Shown: positions 1 to 6,911, counted from the first letter of the stretch. The stretch: 8,677 bases of DNA from Fidelibacterota bacterium (GCA_003527965.1 DPVY01000054.1:1-8677), one strand, 5' to 3'. Made by a program: numbers and translations. The notes: generated by a model from the letters alone, not told the origin.

Positions 1-734
1 AATCCGGGCAGACTGAACATGACATTGTTCCAGGTATTCCCGGTTCACCTGTAGAATATATTGAACTTTTTAGTTATCCTATGAAAGACCGGGATTCGGG
101 TGAAATAACCGGTGCAGTTGAATTTGTCAGAGATATTACCGAGCGCAAGCGGATGGAAGATACACTGAGAGAGAGCGAAGAGAAATATAGAAGTTTGTAT
201 GAAAAATCTACTGACGCTATTTTAATTTATAAAAACAGACGATTTATAGATTTTAATCAAGCTGCCCTTAATATGCTTCATATGAAATCAAAAGAGCAGT
301 TCCTGAATTGTAAGGCAGCCGATATATCACCGGAGTTCCAACCTGACGGCAGACGGTCTGAAGAAAAATCTGCTGAAATGGATGCAATTGCTTTTAAAAA
401 AGGAAATCATAGATTTGAGTGGGTCTATAAACGAGCCAATGGAGAAGAATTCCCAGTAGAAGTAATACTAACATCTATTAAAGAAAAAGATATTAATGAA
501 AAATGTTTTCATGTTGTTTGGCGTGATATCACCGAGCGTAAAAAGGCAGAATTAGAACTAAAGAAACACCGTGAACACCTTGAAGAGCTGGTGAAAGAAC
601 GAACCGCTGAGCTGAAGGAGAAAAATACTGAGTTAGAGCGCTTCAATAACCTTTTTATTGACAGGGAATTCAGGATCAAGGAATTGAGGGATCGGGTGAA
701 GGAGTTGGAGGCGAAATTGGAAATTAGAAATTAG
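1..734 (+). CDS. PAS-domain sensor protein without kinase domain, 5' end outside window
   Basis: The frame is open from position 3 to the left edge, so this is the 3' part of a longer gene; the ATG at 81 lies inside a PAS domain and is unlikely to be the real start. About 243 residues are visible. First comes the tail of one PAS domain, ending in the usual PAS-C sequence FVRDITERKRMED near 125-160. A complete PAS domain follows (about 180-550), starting ESEEKYRSLYEKSTDAILIY and closing VVWRDITERKKAE. Last is a charged coiled coil (about 560-730) with LEELVKERTAEL and RFNNLFIDREFRIKELRD. No HisKA, HATPase, GGDEF or other output domain follows, so the visible part is a sensor or adaptor and not a kinase. 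The last 96 bp of homology match the 3' end of the PAS gene at 7158-8462. The PAS assignment is firm; the ligand and partner are unknown. Confidence 0.88.
   Translation, partial: SGQTEHDIVPGIPGSPVEYIELFSYPMKDRDSGEITGAVEFVRDITERKRMEDTLRESEEKYRSLYEKSTDAILIYKNRRFIDFNQAALNMLHMKSKEQFLNCKAADISPEFQPDGRRSEEKSAEMDAIAFKKGNHRFEWVYKRANGEEFPVEVILTSIKEKDINEKCFHVVWRDITERKKAELELKKHREHLEELVKERTAELKEKNTELERFNNLFIDREFRIKELRDRVKELEAKLEIRN
630..725 (+). repeat. Direct repeat copy A: 3' end of PAS gene
   Basis: This 96-bp segment aligns without gaps to 8364-8459 with 9 mismatches by my count. Positions 658-706 are identical to 8392-8440 over 49 bp. It encodes the C-terminal coiled coil beginning ELERFN. The identity includes synonymous positions, so it reflects recent common descent or gene conversion and not only protein-level constraint. 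Confidence 0.9.
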
Positions 735-740
735 AAATTT
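713..740 (+). repeat. Heptamer tandem repeat across the stop codon
   Basis: Four consecutive 7-mers read GAAATTG, GAAATTA, GAAATTA, GAAATTT. The stop codon (732-734) lies inside the array. Because the unit is not a multiple of three, gain or loss of a unit would change the C-terminal residues and the stop used. A three-unit version ends the PAS gene at 8462. Confidence 0.8.
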
Positions 741-766
741 GGTCTTCTGCGCTTGATGAAGAATTG

Positions 767-790
767 GATAAGATTAAGGTTAAGATTAAG
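767..790 (+). repeat. Short hexamer tandem repeat, consensus RTTAAG
   Basis: Four consecutive hexamers read GATAAG, ATTAAG, GTTAAG, ATTAAG. They are in non-coding DNA just after the PAS gene. No function can be read from the sequence. Confidence 0.65.
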
Positions 791-867
791 TGAGGAATCA
801 GCTAACCTTTGATGTGAGATGATGGAAAAGTACACAAAACACCATCCGACTTTTCCGCAGGTTACAG

Positions 868-894
868 GGGACTCCGATACATCGGAGAACTCCC
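868..894 (+). other. Hairpin in the 735-1028 intergenic region
   Basis: CTCCGAT (872-878) pairs perfectly with ATCGGAG (881-887) across a two-base loop. GGGA (868-871) can add to the stem with TCCC (891-894) past a three-base bulge. No T-run follows, so it is not a classical terminator. The gap 735-1028 contains no supported gene; it holds the hexamer array, this hairpin and two further inverted repeats. Confidence 0.55.
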
Positions 895-915
895 GGTGGA
901 GCAGGTTCGATAAGA

Positions 916-957
916 AAACCAATTTTCAATCCTCCTTCGTCGGACGGAAATTGGTTT
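916..957 (+). other. 10-bp-stem inverted repeat upstream of the response regulator
   Basis: AAACCAATTT (916-925) is the exact reverse complement of AAATTGGTTT (948-957). Inside the loop, TCC (933-935) can pair with GGA (942-944). It lies about 70 bp before the response-regulator start. It could be a weak terminator for the upstream PAS gene, a leader structure or a protein site; the sequence does not decide. A second small inverted repeat, TTGAGA/TCTCAA, follows at 959-972. Confidence 0.55.
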
Positions 958-1019
958 GTTGAGAAATCTCAATTGATTATTAGCTAAAGAATACTTATTT
1001 TCAACAGGAGAAAATAACA

Positions 1020-1023
1020 GAGG
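1020..1023 (+). promoter_or_regulatory. Ribosome binding site of the response regulator
   Basis: GAGG is separated by 5 bases from the ATG at 1029, a normal Shine-Dalgarno spacing that supports this start. A second purine-rich run, AGGAG, lies at 1006-1010, too far away to serve this ATG well. Confidence 0.6.
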
Positions 1024-1028
1024 CGAAA

Positions 1029-1472
1029 ATGAAAAATCTCGGTCGAATTCTTTTTGCAGAAGACAATGAAAACGATATTGAACTCACCTTGAACGCTCTT
1101 GCAGAGAATAATCTGGTTAATAAGGTGGATGTGGTGCGCGACGGTGCGGAGGCTTTGGATTATCTGTATTATCGTGGTAAATATACTGACCGCCCAAAAG
1201 GCAATCCTGTAGTTGTGCTGCTCGATCTCAAGATGCCGAAAGTTGACGGATTGGAAGTGCTGCGCGAGATCAAGCAGGATGAAAAATTAAGAACTATTCC
1301 GGTTGTAGTACTGACATCTTCACGAATGGAGTCGGATCTGATAAAAAGTTATGATCTGGGTGTCAATGCTTATGTTGTGAAACCGGTGAGGTTTGACGAA
1401 TTTGTCAAAGCGGTCAAAGAATTAGGCGCCTTCTGGGCGATTTTAAATGAGGTGCCGCCGAGGCTGGATTGA
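1029..1472 (+). CDS. Single-domain response regulator, Rcp1-like CheY family
   Basis: The 147-residue protein is a stand-alone receiver with no DNA-binding or enzymatic output. The acidic pocket is E11/D12 (FAEDNEND), the phosphoacceptor is D66 (VVLLDLKMP), the switch Thr is T96 (VLTSS) and the conserved Lys is K118 (VVKPV). The longer region after beta-2 (DYLYYRGKYTDRPKG) and the tail FWAILNEVPP are typical of the Rcp1-like receivers that partner phytochrome or PAS histidine kinases. It would act in the cytoplasm by accepting phosphate and interacting with another protein. The hybrid kinase starts 72 bp downstream without a convincing terminator between, so co-transcription is likely. The physiological partner cannot be read from sequence. 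Confidence 0.93.
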   Translation: MKNLGRILFAEDNENDIELTLNALAENNLVNKVDVVRDGAEALDYLYYRGKYTDRPKGNPVVVLLDLKMPKVDGLEVLREIKQDEKLRTIPVVVLTSSRMESDLIKSYDLGVNAYVVKPVRFDEFVKAVKELGAFWAILNEVPPRLD

Positions 1473-1544
1473 TAGAGTTATTAAATTGTTGTGGTGTTGT
1501 TTGAAAAAAGGCAACATTATATATTTACGATAAGGTAGTGTATT

Positions 1545-3506
1545 ATGAAGAAATTAAAAATTCTCTATCTTGAAGATAATGTGACGGATTTTGAATTTGC
1601 CAAAGCCATTCTGGAAAAAGAGCAGCTGTTGGATAAAATTGAAAGAGTGGAAACCCGGCAGCAGTTTCATGATGCCCTGGAAAATAACGATTATGATATT
1701 ATCCTGTCGGATTACAGTCTGCCTGGTTTCAATGGTTTTGATGCCTTAAAGATCGTTATGGAAAAATACCCGGAAACCCCTTTTATCATCCTGTCCGGGT
1801 CCCTGGGCGAAGAATTAGCCATTGATACTTTAAAGATGGGCGCCACCGATTATGTGTTGAAACAGCGCATAAGTCGTCTGATTCCCGCAGTCCGTAGAGC
1901 TGTGCGGGAATCGGAAGAGAAAAAGAGGCGCAGACTGGCTGAAACCCAAAAGGCGGCTGCGCAGGAAGCCATGATCAAAAGCGAAGAGAATTTCAGAACT
2001 CTGGTGGAAAGCTCCTTTGACGGAATCCTGATCAATGACGCCGCGGGCAACTATCTCTATGCTAATAAAAGAGCCGCCGAAATTTCGGGCTACAGCAGAT
2101 CTGAATTGTTAAAACTTAACGTGCGCGATTTAACTCCTTCCGAAGATAAAAATAAAATAATGAAACGGGTAAAGAGAAGGGTTGAAAAAAATCATACTCC
2201 CGGCTATTTTGAGTGCGTTTTGGTTCGTAAAGACGGCAAAGAGATCCCAATTGAACTTACAACTGCCGCTACGATATGGAAAAACAAGCCGGCTGAGATA
2301 ATATCTGTGAGAGATGTTACGGAACGTAAACAGGCGGAAAAAGAGAAAGCTCTTTTGCAAAGCCAACTTCAACAGGCTCAAAAAATGGAAACCATCGGCA
2401 ACCTTGCCGGGGGAATTGCTCACGATTTTAATAATTTGTTGACCGTTATACAGGGAAATGCTCAATTAGCCCGGATGAAATACAAAGATAATCGAGATCT
2501 GGATATCTATCTCGAACAGATCCAAAATTCCAGTGAACGGGCGGCGAAACTTACCCGGCAACTGCTGACCTTTAGCAGAAAACAACCGATAAACCTCAGT
2601 ATTCTGAATGTGAATCAGGTAATTGAAAGTATGCTGAAAATGTTACAGCGTCTTATCGGGGAAGATATTGTTATTGACATGAACCTGAGCCCGGAACCTC
2701 CAAATATCGAAGGAGACGAGGGCAATATTGAGCAGGTTATCATGAATTTAGTGATTAATGCGAGAGACGCCATGCCTAAGGGCGGAAAAATATTGATAAA
2801 AACAGAAAATGTAGAGCTGCATGAAAATGAATGTATCGGGATTATCGGCAGCTATCCGGGGGAATTCGTTCGTCTTACCGTACAGGATACGGGCACTGGA
2901 ATAGATGAGGAAATATTAAGTAAAATATTTGAACCCTTTTTCACTACAAAAGATAAGGAGACAGGCACCGGACTGGGATTATCGGTTGTATATGGTATTG
3001 TCAAACAGCACGGCGGGTTTATTCAGGTTGAAAGCAAGCTGCAGGAGGGCACAACCTTTAAAATTTATTTTCCAACTTCGAAAAAGATTCAGTTTTTGGA
3101 TACGAATAAATTGGAATCTTCAAAACTTAAAAGAGGAAAGAGTGAACGAATATTATTGGTTGAAGACGACGATGCGCTTCGTTCCTTATTCTACAATGCG
3201 TTGACTATGCAGGGGTTTGATGTAACTAACGCGATCGATGCGGAGGACGCCATTATCCGCTTTACCATGGAAAACGGCAATTATGATCTGGTTATCAGCG
3301 ACATAGTTATGCCGGGGAAGAGTGGTCTTGAATTGGTTGATGAACTGCGGATGCGCAAACCCGAAATAGGGGTAATTTTAGCGAGCGGGTACCTTGATAA
3401 AAAAATAAAATTATCAGAAATTACTCAAAAAGAATATAAATTTCTTCGGAAGCCGTGTGAGATAGCAACCTTGTTGAATACCGTCTCAGAGGTATTGAAT
3501 AAATAA
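1545..3506 (+). CDS. Hybrid sensor histidine kinase, REC-PAS-HisKA-HATPase-REC
   Basis: A 653-residue soluble hybrid kinase with no membrane segment. Domains in order: an N-terminal receiver (about 3-120; E10/D11, phosphoacceptor D56 in ILSDYSLP, S84, K106); a linker helix; a PAS domain (about 145-262, ending SVRDVTERKQAE); HisKA with phosphoacceptor H293 in GGIAHDFNNLL; HATPase with N-box N405 (NARDAM), DTGTG at 448-452, FEPFFTTK at 462-469 and GTGLGLS at 474-480; a C-terminal receiver (about 535-650; D541/D542, D586 in VISDIVMP, S614, K636). All catalytic motifs are intact. The N-terminal receiver suggests the kinase is itself controlled by phosphorylation; the C-terminal receiver is the usual intramolecular phosphate acceptor. 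AAGG at 1532-1535 is a plausible ribosome site. The final output protein is not in view, though the receiver just upstream is a candidate. Confidence 0.95.
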   Translation: MKKLKILYLEDNVTDFEFAKAILEKEQLLDKIERVETRQQFHDALENNDYDIILSDYSLPGFNGFDALKIVMEKYPETPFIILSGSLGEELAIDTLKMGATDYVLKQRISRLIPAVRRAVRESEEKKRRRLAETQKAAAQEAMIKSEENFRTLVESSFDGILINDAAGNYLYANKRAAEISGYSRSELLKLNVRDLTPSEDKNKIMKRVKRRVEKNHTPGYFECVLVRKDGKEIPIELTTAATIWKNKPAEIISVRDVTERKQAEKEKALLQSQLQQAQKMETIGNLAGGIAHDFNNLLTVIQGNAQLARMKYKDNRDLDIYLEQIQNSSERAAKLTRQLLTFSRKQPINLSILNVNQVIESMLKMLQRLIGEDIVIDMNLSPEPPNIEGDEGNIEQVIMNLVINARDAMPKGGKILIKTENVELHENECIGIIGSYPGEFVRLTVQDTGTGIDEEILSKIFEPFFTTKDKETGTGLGLSVVYGIVKQHGGFIQVESKLQEGTTFKIYFPTSKKIQFLDTNKLESSKLKRGKSERILLVEDDDALRSLFYNALTMQGFDVTNAIDAEDAIIRFTMENGNYDLVISDIVMPGKSGLELVDELRMRKPEIGVILASGYLDKKIKLSEITQKEYKFLRKPCEIATLLNTVSEVLNK

Positions 3507-3549
3507 TTTGCGGCTGATACCGTTATAATTCACCGATGAACGACCAAAG

Positions 3550-3586
3550 CCGGAGTTGATCCGGAGGACAGAATGTTTGTCAACTC
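3550..3586 (+). other. Overlapping, mutually exclusive hairpins
   Basis: CCGGA (3550-3554) pairs with TCCGG (3560-3564) around GTTGA. GAGTTGA (3553-3559) can instead pair with TCAACTC (3580-3586). The two stems share bases and cannot form together. This gap (3507-3816) contains no supported gene. The arrangement may be chance or an alternative-structure element. Confidence 0.4.
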
Positions 3587-3589
3587 AAA

Positions 3590-3631
3590 AAAGATACTGG
3601 ATACTTGTTTTTTTTTCTATCCAGCATCTTT
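3590..3631 (+). terminator. Long hairpin with T-rich loop, candidate terminator after the hybrid kinase
   Basis: A 14-bp stem with one mismatch forms between 3590-3603 and 3618-3631; its core is CTGGATA/TATCCAG. The loop carries nine consecutive T (3608-3616). A T-run within the loop rather than after the stem is not the standard intrinsic-terminator shape, although the second arm is followed by further T-rich DNA. It lies 84 bp past the kinase stop and about 185 bp before the lipoprotein, so a transcription boundary here is plausible. Confidence 0.5.
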
Positions 3632-3816
3632 CCAAAATATGAAGATCAGCTTCTCATTTCTCAAATGTTTTTCTTTACCTTTTTGGGGCTGGCTTGTCCG
3701 GGTTAGATGAAAAGTCATATTGATGAATATTTCACTTTGAATAAAAGACGGAAAGAGTCGAGTGCTACACAATTTCGATAAGAGCAGATAATTTATTAAT
3801 GGCGAGAGGGGAAATA

Positions 3817-4647
3817 ATGCAGAAAATTAGCGCTTTGTTGTTATTGGTAATTTTGATTACGGGAATTTCTTGCAGTGTAGAGGATAAAGGCTATGGAGCG
3901 GAGGACATGGACTGTTGGCGTGAGGGCTATTGTGTACAGGAAAGAGTCGATATGGCGCGGGAAGCGGAGGGGATTATCCGGGCTAAAGTCGATAATCGGT
4001 GGCAAGAGTATAAAACCGTAGATTTGCCGGAAAAATTTACCAAGTGGAGTGTTACAAAACGCCTGGAAACAATGGAAAGATTTCGCAAACATCAGCCGCC
4101 GGAGCTGTCCGGACCGCACAATGCGATGGTGGCGTCTTACGGTGCAAAGCGCCAGGATTCTCAATTCAAAATTAATAATGCTGTTAAGGGCATGGGCTTT
4201 TTGCCGAAGCGGGAGAAAATAAAGGCAATTATCAAAATGCTGGAAGATACCGGAGACAATCCTTTTTCCGCCAAACTCGATACTTTAACGGCGATGTATG
4301 CAAAAGCAGCTGATATTTTCGACATGCGCAAACAGGTCTCGCTGGAACTTTATGCTACTCCCGGGTTTACGACTCAGACCTTCTTAAATCAGATCCTTAA
4401 TCCGGTTGCGGCTCTTGTATTTCTGGATATTCCGAGTTATAAAATCAAAGCGATTGTGCGTTTGATCCACCCCGACGATCCGAATCTGTCCGATTATGAA
4501 AGAGACGTCGTCCGGTATATAAATTTAATCCACAGCTATTTTCACGGTGAATTTTCAAAAAACTTTATTGCTGCGGTCTATAACGTCGTGGAAGTTTACG
4601 ACAATTCTCCCCAGAAAGGGGCCCGGGGACGCCGGATAGCGCCCTGA
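3817..4647 (+). CDS. Predicted lipoprotein of unknown function, upstream of sucCD
   Basis: I do not recognise this family. I choose the ATG at 3817 over the one at 3799 because GAGAGGGG lies just upstream of 3817, no ribosome site precedes 3799, and the later start gives a proper signal peptide. The 276-residue product begins MQKISALLLLVILITGISCS: a short charged N-terminus, a hydrophobic core and a possible lipobox cysteine at C19. The lipobox (GISC) lacks the usual Leu at -3, so lipidation is likely but not certain. After it come C33 and C39, a possible disulfide, then a mostly helical, charged region and a more hydrophobic segment near 185-205 (FLNQILNPVAALVFLDIP). The C-terminus is basic (KGARGRR). 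It ends 33 bp before sucC with no terminator, so it probably heads that operon; no metabolic link is evident. Confidence 0.75.
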   Translation: MQKISALLLLVILITGISCSVEDKGYGAEDMDCWREGYCVQERVDMAREAEGIIRAKVDNRWQEYKTVDLPEKFTKWSVTKRLETMERFRKHQPPELSGPHNAMVASYGAKRQDSQFKINNAVKGMGFLPKREKIKAIIKMLEDTGDNPFSAKLDTLTAMYAKAADIFDMRKQVSLELYATPGFTTQTFLNQILNPVAALVFLDIPSYKIKAIVRLIHPDDPNLSDYERDVVRYINLIHSYFHGEFSKNFIAAVYNVVEVYDNSPQKGARGRRIAP

Positions 4648-4670
4648 AAGCAACCTGTATTAGTTAAACG

Positions 4671-4675
4671 AGGAG
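4671..4675 (+). promoter_or_regulatory. Ribosome binding site of sucC
   Basis: AGGAG is 5 bases before the ATG at 4681, a strong Shine-Dalgarno site that fixes the sucC start. Confidence 0.75.
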
Positions 4676-4680
4676 CGTTT

Positions 4681-5841
4681 ATGAAGATTCACGAATATCA
4701 GGCAAAAAATATTTTAAAGGAATTCAATGTGCCGGTGCCGCAAGGTGTGGTTGCATTCTCAAAACAGGAGGCGTTAAAAGTTGCTGAATCAACCGGCTAT
4801 CCCTGTGTTATCAAAGCTCAGATTCACGCCGGAGGCAGAGGTAAGGGCGGCGGCGTAAAAGTTGTCAGGACGGCAGCGGCAGCAAGCGCAGCTATTGATA
4901 GAATTTTTGGAAATCCTTTGATTACAGCGCAAACAGGGCCATTGGGAAAAACAGTAAATCGGTTGCTGATTGAAGATGCGGTTGATATTCGGCGGGAATT
5001 GTATGTTGGAATAGTCATTGACCGAAAAACCGCCCTCCCGGTAATAATGGCGTCTACTGAAGGCGGTATGGAAATTGAAGAGGTTGCCAAGTATACGCCT
5101 GAAAAGATTTTTAAAGAATATGCCATTCCGGGATTTGGGATGCAGGATTTTCAATTTAACCGGCTTGTTTATGAATTGAAATTAGCAGGGAATACCGCAA
5201 AGAAAGGGAAGATATTTCTGCAATCTCTGTATAATGTATTTCGTCGAACCGACGCCTCCCTGGTAGAAATAAATCCTCTTGTAATTACCGCAAAGGGAGA
5301 AATAATCGCCTTAGATGCCAAAATTACCTTTGATGATAACGCCCTTTTCAGACATCCCGAATATCAGAAACTCCGGGATTATAGCGAAGAAGAACCGTCT
5401 GAAATAGAGGCTTCCAAATATAAATTGAATTATATCCGCCTGGATGGAAACGTGGGCTGCATGGTGAACGGCGCCGGATTGGCGATGGCGACTATGGACA
5501 TCATCAAGCATTATGGCGGGGAACCGGCAAATTTTCTGGATGTCGGCGGTATAGCCTCATCCGAAACAGTCGCTAACGGTTTTAGGATTCTGCTTTCAGA
5601 TCCAAATGTTAAAGCGGTTCTGATCAATATATTCGGGGGAATTGTCCGTTGTGATCGCGTTGCGGCCGGAATTGTTGAAGCTCTCAGGAGTATGGAAATC
5701 AAAATTCCGGTGATTGTGCGCCTGGAGGGGACAAACGCAGAAGAGGGCAGAAAAATACTCGCCGAATCGACTCTTGATTTCAAAATAGCCCAAAACTTTC
5801 GGGAAGCCGCGCAGATGGCGGTCGCCGCGGTAAATAATTGA
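4681..5841 (+). CDS. sucC: Succinyl-CoA ligase (ADP-forming) subunit beta
   Basis: With SucD it interconverts succinyl-CoA plus phosphate and NDP with succinate, CoA and NTP in the TCA cycle (cytoplasm). Its 386 residues are the normal length for bacterial SucC. The N-terminal ATP-grasp part carries MKIHEYQAK and the nucleotide loop IKAQIHAGGRGKGGGVK (44-60). Metal-binding positions fit E196/N198 (VEINPL) and D212. The C-terminal ligase domain has GNVGCMVNGAGLAMATMD (256-273), NIFGGIVRCD (316-325) and RLEGTNAEEG (347-356). P20 matches the E. coli residue near the nucleotide site, consistent with ADP/ATP use but not proof. One oddity: the usual VGGGAT reads VGGIAS at 288-293. It lies between the lipoprotein gene and sucD, 12 bp before the latter. 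Confidence 0.97.
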   Translation: MKIHEYQAKNILKEFNVPVPQGVVAFSKQEALKVAESTGYPCVIKAQIHAGGRGKGGGVKVVRTAAAASAAIDRIFGNPLITAQTGPLGKTVNRLLIEDAVDIRRELYVGIVIDRKTALPVIMASTEGGMEIEEVAKYTPEKIFKEYAIPGFGMQDFQFNRLVYELKLAGNTAKKGKIFLQSLYNVFRRTDASLVEINPLVITAKGEIIALDAKITFDDNALFRHPEYQKLRDYSEEEPSEIEASKYKLNYIRLDGNVGCMVNGAGLAMATMDIIKHYGGEPANFLDVGGIASSETVANGFRILLSDPNVKAVLINIFGGIVRCDRVAAGIVEALRSMEIKIPVIVRLEGTNAEEGRKILAESTLDFKIAQNFREAAQMAVAAVNN

Positions 5842-5842
5842 T

Positions 5843-5849
5843 GGAGAGG
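5843..5849 (+). promoter_or_regulatory. Ribosome binding site of sucD
   Basis: GGAGAGG ends 4 bases before the ATG at 5854 and follows the sucC stop directly, as expected for translationally linked subunit genes. Confidence 0.7.
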
Positions 5850-5853
5850 ACCG

Positions 5854-6726
5854 ATGAGCATATTAATAAATGAAAACACAAAAGTAATTGTGCAGGGAAT
5901 CACCGGTAAGGAAGGCGCTTTCCACACGAGCAAGATGCTGGAATATGGCACCCGTGTTGTCGCCGGTGTGACGCCCGATAAAGGGGGGCTAAAGTCGGAG
6001 CAGGGTTTGCCGATTTTCAATACCGTCCGGGACGCCGTTTCGGAAACCGGAGCGAATGCCGGTGTGATTTTTGTGCCGCCAAGGTTTGCTGCCGACGCTA
6101 TCCTGGAAGCCTGTGATGCCGGGCTGGACCTGGTTGTGTGTATTTCGGAAGGCATTCCAACTCAGGATATGATTAAAGTCAAACATATTGTCGATCGATC
6201 GAAAACCCGATTAATCGGGCCCAATTGTCCCGGGATTATTTCGCCGGGAAAATCGAAAATCGGGATTATGCCGGGATTTATTCATAAAGAAGGTTCGGTG
6301 GGAATTGTCTCCCGCAGCGGAACCCTGACCTACGAAGCTGTTTATCAGGTCACCCAACTGGGACTGGGGCAATCCACCTGTGTCGGTATCGGGGGCGATC
6401 CGATTATTGGCACTACTTTTATTGATCTGCTGCCTTTATTTGCAGAAGATGAGCAAACAGAGGCGGTAATATTAATCGGTGAAATAGGCGGCACTGACGA
6501 GGAAGAAGCGGCAGAATATATTAAGGCAAATTTTTCGAAACCGGTTGTTGCATTTATTGCCGGAAGTACGGCGCCGCCCGGACGGAGAATGGGACATGCG
6601 GGCGCTATCATTGCCGGAGGAAAGGGAACTGCCCAGGAGAAGATCGCGGTTTTAAAATCAGCCGGTATTTCTGTCGCTGAAAATCCCGCCGTTATCGGAA
6701 CAACATTAATTGAAATTCTCCGATGA
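5854..6726 (+). CDS. sucD: Succinyl-CoA ligase subunit alpha
   Basis: The alpha subunit binds CoA and carries the phosphohistidine of succinyl-CoA synthetase. The 290-residue length is standard. The CoA-binding Rossmann motif is VQGITGKEGAFHT (13-25). GPNCPGIISPG (122-132) is the conserved loop. SRSGTLTYE (153-161) and GIGGDPIIGT (178-187) are family signatures. E210 lies in LIGEIGG. The catalytic His is H248 in PPGRRMGHAGAI (241-252). All key residues are present and the reading frame is intact. The gene is 12 bp after sucC. Immediately downstream is a T-rich stretch (6736-6746) without a clear stem, and a mobile element then begins at 6751, so the operon's terminator is either missing from view or supplied by the element's own hairpin. 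Confidence 0.98.
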   Translation: MSILINENTKVIVQGITGKEGAFHTSKMLEYGTRVVAGVTPDKGGLKSEQGLPIFNTVRDAVSETGANAGVIFVPPRFAADAILEACDAGLDLVVCISEGIPTQDMIKVKHIVDRSKTRLIGPNCPGIISPGKSKIGIMPGFIHKEGSVGIVSRSGTLTYEAVYQVTQLGLGQSTCVGIGGDPIIGTTFIDLLPLFAEDEQTEAVILIGEIGGTDEEEAAEYIKANFSKPVVAFIAGSTAPPGRRMGHAGAIIAGGKGTAQEKIAVLKSAGISVAENPAVIGTTLIEILR

Positions 6727-6745
6727 AAAGGCAGTTTTATTTTTT

Positions 6746-6750
6746 TAATA
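6746..6750. repeat. Target-site duplication, left copy (TAATA)
   Basis: TAATA borders the left end of the element and recurs at 7117-7121. A 5-bp match in AT-rich DNA has some chance of being accidental, but its exact placement at both ends supports a duplication. Confidence 0.6.
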
Positions 6751-6752
6751 CG

Positions 6753-6770
6753 GGGCTCCTGACATAGGAT
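6753..6770. repeat. Terminal inverted repeat, left
   Basis: An 18-bp perfect inverted match to 7097-7114. It contains a small internal palindrome, TCCT..AGGA. Confidence 0.9.
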
Positions 6771-6811
6771 AAAAATTAATGCGACTTTATCCCAAGTCAG
6801 GATTGAGATAA

Positions 6812-6831
6812 CACCACAATTCATTGTGGTG
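6812..6831. repeat. REP-like palindrome 1 in the element
   Basis: CACCACAAT and ATTGTGGTG form a perfect 9-bp stem around TC. The centre reads AATTCATT. Confidence 0.8.
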
Positions 6832-6845
6832 AAATGAAGGGACCA

Positions 6846-6890
6846 AATACCTCCATATATAATAACCACTTCAGTGGTTTTTGAGGTGTT
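6846..6890. repeat. REP-like palindrome 2 with outer stem
   Basis: AACCACT (6864-6870) and AGTGGTT (6873-6879) form a perfect 7-bp stem around TC. AATACCTC (6846-6853) and GAGGTGTT (6883-6890) add an 8-bp outer stem with one G-U pair. Confidence 0.75.
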
Positions 6891-6895
6891 GATAA

Positions 6896-6911
6896 ACCAA
6901 TGAATCGGTTC
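6896..6911. repeat. REP-like palindrome 3 in the element (imperfect)
   Basis: An imperfect palindrome reading AACCAATGAATCGGTT. The outer AACC/GGTT pairs, as does the inner AT/AT. Its other strand contains ATTCATT, the same centre as palindrome 1. An overlapping ATGAA/TTCAT stem is an alternative fold. Confidence 0.5.

Noticed and set aside
819..962. 47-codon open frame in the gap before the response regulator
   Set aside because: It has no ribosome binding site, runs through two hairpins and has no recognisable motif; it is more likely intergenic or a relic.
1476..1544. Terminator between the response regulator and the hybrid kinase
   Set aside because: Only a weak TGTTG/CAACA stem with a long loop was found, so no transcription stop is called.
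3799..3816. Upstream ATG for the lipoprotein gene
   Set aside because: No ribosome site precedes it, and its residues would place an acidic and basic stretch before a well-formed signal peptide.
5511..6155. Long minus-strand open frame (214 codons) opposite sucC/sucD
   Set aside because: It lies antisense to two firmly identified genes and its product is a low-complexity Ser/Ala/Pro/Thr-rich sequence, typical of a shadow frame.
6345..6869. Minus-strand open frame opposite the sucD 3' end and the element's left end
   Set aside because: Antisense to sucD and running into the element; no domain or ribosome site.
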